DNA from: a bacterium
GTDB taxonomy: Bacteria > Desulfobacterota > Binatia > UBA12015
Reading direction: 5' to 3'
DNA length: 9,268 nucleotides
Assembly: GCA_018970825.1 (NCBI GenBank)
Contig: JAGWVP010000090.1
Coordinates: 1-9,268, forward strand
In this document: positions 5,343-9,268 of the stretch, one piece after another
Layout of the letters: every line of letters begins with the position of its first letter
Numbering within the stretch: the stretch's first letter is position 1
The notes under the pieces: model-generated
Seen by the model: the letters and a program-made list of their open reading frames with translations, nothing else
The model's database searches: none
Told to the model about the DNA's origin: nothing
Program-made: the position numbers and the translations under genes

Positions 5343-7487
5343 ATGAGTTCCACGAGTCTCGAGAACCTGCCGTCCGGGCCGCTGCCCGCCCTCGACCGGG
5401 CCTTCGACCTGGTCGCGGAGCGTCTGCACCTCGACGACGCGCCGAAAGGTGCGCGACTTCCCGGAGCGCGCGCCGCCGGCGGCAGAGACGCGGTCGGCAG
5501 CCTGCTCGTCGCCGCTCGGCTCCGCGGGCTTTCCGCGAACGTGGAGCAGCTGTCGGTCGAGGAGGTGAGCGATCTCTCGGGTCCGGAGTGTCCGGCCCTG
5601 ACACCGATCGGTCCGCAGGGCGGCAGCTGGATCGTCGTGTGGGGATCGACCGCGGGCGCTCTTCGCACCACCGAGATCGGCACGACGTCGGTCGCCGACT
5701 CCTCCCTGCGGCCCACGGCCCTCGCCTCGCGGCTCGGGGTCGATGCGGACAGGGTTCGCCCCTGGATCCTCCTGCAGCCGGCCGCCCCCCTCCATGCCGC
5801 GGGCGGACACGGACACGAGCACGAAACGCCGCAGCGACGGCTGTGGGAGTTGCTGCGTCCCGAGCAACGGGACCTCGGCCGCGTGGTCGCCTTCGCCGTC
5901 GGAGTCGGTCTCCTCGGACTCGCGACCCCCGTCGCGGTGCAGGCACTGGTGAACTCGGTCGCGATGGGCGGGATCCGCCAGCCGCTGATCGTGCTGGCCT
6001 TCATGCTGTTCGTGTTTCTCGCCTTCTCGGGCGTTCTCCGGGTGATGCAGGCCTGGCTCGTCGAGATCATCCAGCGCCGGATCTTCGCGCGGATCGCAGC
6101 CGACCTCGCCTGGCGGCTTCCCCGCGTGACGCAGGCCGTGCACGACCGGTCGCACGGAGCCGAGCTCGTCAATCGCTTCTTCGAGGTGATGACGGTGCAG
6201 AAGGCGGCCGCGACCCTGCTTCTCGACGGCGTCGCGACGCTCCTCTCGGCCGTCATCGGACTCGTCGTTCTCGCCTTCTACCACCCGATCCTGCTCGGCT
6301 TCGACGCGGCTCTCGTCCTCTGCATGTGCGGCGTGGTCTTCCTGCTCGGCCGCGGCGCCACCGAGACGGCGATCGCCGAGTCGCGCGCGAAGTACGCGGT
6401 CGCCGCCTGGCTCGAAACCGTCGCCCGCAACCACCGGACCTTCAAGCTCTACGGCGGCCCGGAGCACGCGGAGGAGCGCGCGGACCTGCTCTCGCACGGC
6501 TACCTTCACGCGCGCGAACGCCACTACAGGGTGGTGTGGCGGCAGAACGTGGCGCTCGCCGGCCTGTCCGCGATCGCCGGCACCGCGATTCTCGCGATCG
6601 GCGGCCTTCTCGTCATGGAGGGCCAACTCACGCTGGGGCAGCTGGTCGCCGCCGAACTCATCGTCACGTCGGTCCTGAGCTCGTTCTCGAAGTTCGGCAA
6701 GCAACTCGAAAGCTACTACGACCTGCTCGCCGCGGCCGACAAGCTCGGGCACCTCGTGGACCTCCCTCTCGAACCCGAAGGCGGGGGCGCAGCAGCCCTG
6801 CGCGAGGACTCCCGCGCGATCTCGGTCGACGTCGAGGACCTCGAGTTCTCGCACGAGGACGCCGAGCCGCTGTTCAGGGGGCTTTCCCTCCACGTCGGGG
6901 CGGGCGGGCGCGTCGCGGTGATCGGCTCCGAGGGCAGCGGCAAGGGGACTCTCGCCGAGTTGCTCGTCGGCCTGCGTCGCCCGAACGGCGGAGTCGTGCG
7001 GCTGAACGGATTCGACCTCCGCGAGCTGCGGCTCGAGGAGGTGCGACGCCGCATCTCGCTCGTGTCGGATCCCGAGATCCTCGAAGACTCGATCCTCGAG
7101 AACGTGAGGCTCGGACGCCCCGAGGTCGACCACGCCGACGTCGTCGAGGCGCTCGAGACGACCGGCCTCCTCGACTCCCTGCGCGCTCTCCCCGACGGGC
7201 TCCAGACGAGGCTCGTGCCGGGCGGCTCGCCGCTCTCCGGCGGGCAGGTGCAGCGCCTCCTCGTCGCCCGCGCACTCGTCGGTTCGCCGGGGCTCGTGAT
7301 CGTCGATGCGCTCCTCGACGATCTCGACGACCGCGACCGCGACGAGGCGATGGACGCCCTGCTCGACCCGGAGCGCGGCTTCACCCTGGTGCTGTTGACC
7401 CGCTCGCCCGCGCTCGCGCGGCGCTGCGACCGCAGCATCCGCCTCGCCGGGGGGCGCACCGAGCGGGGGACGGGAGGTCCCGCTTGA
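5343..7487 (+). CDS. ABC exporter-like protein with inactive C39-like N-domain and degenerate ATPase domain
   Basis: A 714-residue fused permease/ATPase of the type I secretion kind. Residues ~15-145 resemble a peptidase C39 fold without the catalytic Cys/His (SLLVAARLRGLSANVEQLS and GGSWIVVWG segments), like the C39-like domain of HlyB. Membrane helices lie at about 180-206, 214-240, 293-313, 315-337, 402-425 and 430-448. The NBD (~495-705) keeps Walker A Lys534, Walker B Asp655 and LSGGQ (631-635). It lacks most catalytic positions: Walker A reads GSEGSGKGT (Gly535 instead of Ser/Thr), the Walker B glutamate is Ala656, the Q-loop glutamine aligns with Ser575, the H-loop histidine with Thr686, and the A-loop aromatic with His504. 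It may be a weak or dead ATPase, or half of a heterodimer. ATG 5343 is chosen over the open frame upstream, which overlaps the regulator gene. The stop at 7487 overlaps the adaptor's TTG. Confidence 0.9.
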   Translation: MSSTSLENLPSGPLPALDRAFDLVAERLHLDDAPKGARLPGARAAGGRDAVGSLLVAARLRGLSANVEQLSVEEVSDLSGPECPALTPIGPQGGSWIVVWGSTAGALRTTEIGTTSVADSSLRPTALASRLGVDADRVRPWILLQPAAPLHAAGGHGHEHETPQRRLWELLRPEQRDLGRVVAFAVGVGLLGLATPVAVQALVNSVAMGGIRQPLIVLAFMLFVFLAFSGVLRVMQAWLVEIIQRRIFARIAADLAWRLPRVTQAVHDRSHGAELVNRFFEVMTVQKAAATLLLDGVATLLSAVIGLVVLAFYHPILLGFDAALVLCMCGVVFLLGRGATETAIAESRAKYAVAAWLETVARNHRTFKLYGGPEHAEERADLLSHGYLHARERHYRVVWRQNVALAGLSAIAGTAILAIGGLLVMEGQLTLGQLVAAELIVTSVLSSFSKFGKQLESYYDLLAAADKLGHLVDLPLEPEGGGAAALREDSRAISVDVEDLEFSHEDAEPLFRGLSLHVGAGGRVAVIGSEGSGKGTLAELLVGLRRPNGGVVRLNGFDLRELRLEEVRRRISLVSDPEILEDSILENVRLGRPEVDHADVVEALETTGLLDSLRALPDGLQTRLVPGGSPLSGGQVQRLLVARALVGSPGLVIVDALLDDLDDRDRDEAMDALLDPERGFTLVLLTRSPALARRCDRSIRLAGGRTERGTGGPA
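7472..7477 (+). promoter_or_regulatory. Shine-Dalgarno GGGAGG for the HlyD-type adaptor TTG start
   Basis: GGGAGG lies six bases before TTG 7484, inside the end of the ABC gene. The TTG shares bases with the ABC stop (TTGA). This supports the non-ATG start and translational coupling over the internal ATG at 7526. Confidence 0.6.
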
Positions 7488-8851
7488 GCGCCGAAGCCTC
7501 CAAGCCGAGCGAGGCGACACCGGGCATGCGTCACGCGAACCCGAACCCGAGCCTGAGCGCTCTCGCGCTCGCCCAGACTCCTCTTTCGGTGAGCCGTACG
7601 GCGGCCGCCTGCGTCTGGGCGGTCCTCCTCACGCCCCTCTTCCTCCTCTTTCTGCCCTGGGTCCAGAACATCCAGGGCTACGGCGAGGTGATGGCGTTCC
7701 TGCCGAACGAGCGGCAGCAGACGGTCGACACTCCCGTCGGGGGCCGGATCGTGAAGTGGCACGTCCGCGAGGGCTCCCGGGTGAAGGCCGGCGACCTCCT
7801 CGCCGACGTCGCCGACATCGACCCCGATGCGCTCGTTCGTCTCGAGGGCCAGAAGACCGAGCTCCTCGCCAAGATCGCGGCGAAGAACGACGAGGCGAAC
7901 TCCTACCGCCTCCAACTCGCGCAGATCGAAGCCGCCCGGGATCTCCAGGTGGGCGCCGCTCGACAACGCCTCGACTCCGCCGGTGAAAAGGCGCGCTCGG
8001 CGCGCGAGGCCGTGGCGAGCTCGGAAGCGAGCCTCGCGGCGGCGACCGTGCAGTCCGAGCGCATGAACCGGCTCCTCGGTTCCGGCGTGGTCTCCCGGCG
8101 CGACACGGAAATCGCCCAGCGCGACGCCGAGGTCGCGCGTCGCAACCTGAATTCCGCACGCGCGAACCTGCGATCGGCGGAGGCCGAGCTCGGCGTCGCG
8201 GGGGTCGAGGTGGACCGAACGCGCTCCGACGCCCAGGCCCGGGTCGAGTCCGCCGCGGCGAGCACCAACAAGGTGACCGGGGAGCTCGCCGAGGCACGCC
8301 AGTCTCTCCTGAAGCTGGAGGTCGACGTCGCCCGGCAGAGGGCCCAGTCCGTGACTGCGCCGCGCGACGGCGTCGTCCTCCGGATCGTCTCGCAGCCCGA
8401 AGCCGAGGTGCTGAAGCAGGGCGATCCGCTGCTCGTCCTCGTGCCCGAGACGGGGCAACGCGGCGTCGCGCTCATGATCGCGGGCAACGACGCGCCGCTC
8501 GTCACCCCCGGACGCAAGGTCCGTCTGCAGTTCGAGGGCTGGCCCGCGGTGCAGTTCGGCGGTTGGCCGCGCGTCGGCGTGGGGAGCTTCGCCGGGGTCG
8601 TCTCCTTCGTCGACCCCACCGACGACGGCAAGGGCAAGTTCCGGGTGATGGTCGTGCCCGACGAGGCGGACCCGGACGGCGGAACCTGGCCCGACGAGCG
8701 GTTCCTGCGGCAGGGCAGCCAGGCCCGCGGCTGGATCCTGCTCGACCGCGTTCGCCTCGGCTACGAAGTGTGGCGTCAGCTGAACGGCTTCCCGCCGCGA
8801 CTCCCCGACGAGAAGCCGAAGCCCGACGTCGCCCGCAAGCGGATCAAGTGA
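7484..8851 (+). CDS. HlyD-family periplasmic adaptor (membrane fusion protein)
   Basis: 455 residues from TTG 7484 (441 from the alternative ATG 7526). It links the inner-membrane ABC protein to an outer-membrane channel in type I secretion or tripartite export. Order: a cytoplasmic N-terminus; one membrane helix at about 39-60 (ACVWAVLLTPLFLLFLPWV); the first lipoyl half (PVGGRIVKWHVREGSRVKAGDLLADV, ~84-110 in outline); a long heptad-rich coiled-coil hairpin (~115-285) with the turn near GSGVVSRRDTEIAQ (199-212); the second lipoyl half (SVTAPRDGVVLRIVS, 289-303, and KQGDPLLVLVPE); and a beta-barrel domain (~325-425). The 200-residue hairpin is longer than in typical RND adaptors and fits the HlyD type. 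The C-terminus is Lys/Arg/Pro-rich. It overlaps the ABC gene upstream and the lipoprotein gene downstream (GTGA), so the three are translationally coupled. The exported substrate is unknown. Confidence 0.92.
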   Translation: MSAEASKPSEATPGMRHANPNPSLSALALAQTPLSVSRTAAACVWAVLLTPLFLLFLPWVQNIQGYGEVMAFLPNERQQTVDTPVGGRIVKWHVREGSRVKAGDLLADVADIDPDALVRLEGQKTELLAKIAAKNDEANSYRLQLAQIEAARDLQVGAARQRLDSAGEKARSAREAVASSEASLAAATVQSERMNRLLGSGVVSRRDTEIAQRDAEVARRNLNSARANLRSAEAELGVAGVEVDRTRSDAQARVESAAASTNKVTGELAEARQSLLKLEVDVARQRAQSVTAPRDGVVLRIVSQPEAEVLKQGDPLLVLVPETGQRGVALMIAGNDAPLVTPGRKVRLQFEGWPAVQFGGWPRVGVGSFAGVVSFVDPTDDGKGKFRVMVVPDEADPDGGTWPDERFLRQGSQARGWILLDRVRLGYEVWRQLNGFPPRLPDEKPKPDVARKRIK

Positions 8852-9261
8852 GAACCGTGCGATCCGCCTCCTCGCCGGGGCGACGGCCTCGCCGTCGTCT
8901 GCCGAGCGCCGCGATCGCGATGCTGGTCCCCCTGCTCTTCGGCGCCTGCTCGACCTGGCGCGGACGGATCTCCCCCGAGCTCGACTCGAAGGTCGGCGCG
9001 CGGCTCGACGCGAGCGAGAGCGTGGACCTCGAGTCCTTCGCGCGGGGGCGGGAGACGATCGACGAGGCGATCTCGCGCCCGGCCCCGGCGGATCCGCAGC
9101 CCCGGAGCGTCCCGCCGCTCGCCGAGGCCGCGCTGGGCCCGGCCGGCGCCCCTTCCCCCTTGCCCGAGCCGCCCCCGGTGCAGCCGAGTCGCCTGCGCGG
9201 CGCCGCCTCCCGATCGACGTTTCCGGTGACGATCGCGGACGTCCGCGAAGAGGCGCTGTGA
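8848..9261 (+). CDS. lipoprotein; probable N-terminal part of a TolC-family outer-membrane protein ending at an in-frame TGA
   Basis: 137 residues from GTG 8848, which overlaps the adaptor's stop (GTGA). Residues 1-33 are a basic then hydrophobic signal (RRPRRRLPSAAIAMLVPLLFGA) with a lipobox LFGAC (Cys34; Phe at -3 is somewhat unusual). A helical acidic stretch ISPELDSKVGARLDASESVD and a Pro/Ala-rich linker (~78-118) follow, then TFPVTIADVREEAL immediately before the TGA at 9259. That last segment is the start of the TolC/OEP repeat as usually seen (TL-DVR-AAL-NN), and the two codons after the TGA, AAC AAC, would read Asn-Asn in frame. Position after ABC and HlyD genes also predicts a TolC. 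So this is probably a TolC gene with a nonsense codon or sequence error, rather than a complete small lipoprotein. A short stand-alone lipoprotein followed by a new gene at GTG 9258 remains possible. Confidence 0.7.
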   Translation: MRTVRSASSPGRRPRRRLPSAAIAMLVPLLFGACSTWRGRISPELDSKVGARLDASESVDLESFARGRETIDEAISRPAPADPQPRSVPPLAEAALGPAGAPSPLPEPPPVQPSRLRGAASRSTFPVTIADVREEAL

Positions 9262-9268
9262 AACAACC
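9258..9268 (+). CDS. possible start of a next gene (alternative to TolC read-through), 3'-partial
   Basis: GTG 9258 overlaps the TGA at 9259-9261 in the same GTGA arrangement as the previous junction and would begin Met-Lys-Gln. Only 11 bases are visible, no Shine-Dalgarno sequence is evident, and this reading competes with the interrupted-TolC explanation of the preceding gene. Confidence 0.2.

Noticed and set aside
5588..7483. Open frame upstream of and continuous with the HlyD-type adaptor, giving a 1087-residue protein
   Set aside because: The part before 7484 is an Arg/Pro-rich out-of-frame reading of the ABC gene; the TTG at 7484 with GGGAGG six bases upstream is a sufficient start.
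5049..7520. 823-residue open frame on the minus strand opposite the ABC exporter
   Set aside because: Composition is Arg/Glu/Ala/Gly-biased with no domain signal, and it lies antisense to a gene with clear ABC motifs; long antisense frames are expected at this GC content.

Overview
The window is GC-rich throughout, with strong G/C bias at third codon positions, several GTG/TTG starts and long spurious open frames opposite the real genes. The gene content (periplasmic-type TPR protein, HlyD-type adaptor, probable TolC-type lipoprotein) points to a Gram-negative, two-membrane bacterium. The style of the DUF151 protein with its acidic tail, of the dGTPase-like HD protein and of the standalone H-NOX would fit a Myxococcota/Desulfobacterota-like (former deltaproteobacterial) lineage. 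That placement is inference, not proof.

Left part (1-1621, + strand): the 3' part of a DUF151/bifunctional-nuclease-type gene, then a membrane-anchored TPR protein resembling YfgM, then a possible small two-helix membrane protein. A gene-poor stretch follows (1622-2051) whose only notable content is a short AT-rich dyad near 1922-1949.

Middle part (2052-4760): a minus-strand pair of a dGTPase-like HD-domain triphosphohydrolase and a TPR protein, coupled by an ATGA overlap, with a recognisable promoter and a strong ribosome binding site. Divergent from it is a short, possibly damaged ORF with a membrane signal (3967-4365). This runs tail-to-tail into a minus-strand standalone H-NOX (heme NO sensor) gene at 4200-4760.

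Right part (4937-9268, + strand): a tightly packed apparent operon. It encodes a small winged-helix regulator, an ABC-exporter-like protein with an inactive C39-peptidase-like N-terminus and a severely degenerate nucleotide-binding domain, a HlyD-family periplasmic adaptor, and a lipoprotein that looks like the first ~137 residues of a TolC-family outer-membrane protein cut by an in-frame TGA. Together these look like a type I secretion or tripartite export system. A 26-bp imperfect palindrome lies in the divergent region between the H-NOX gene and the regulator, suggesting the two units share an operator.

The most interesting points are: (1) the ABC subunit lacks nearly every catalytic residue while keeping the Walker A lysine, the Walker B aspartate and LSGGQ; (2) the possible TolC nonsense codon at the window edge; (3) the H-NOX/regulator/exporter arrangement with a candidate shared operator.
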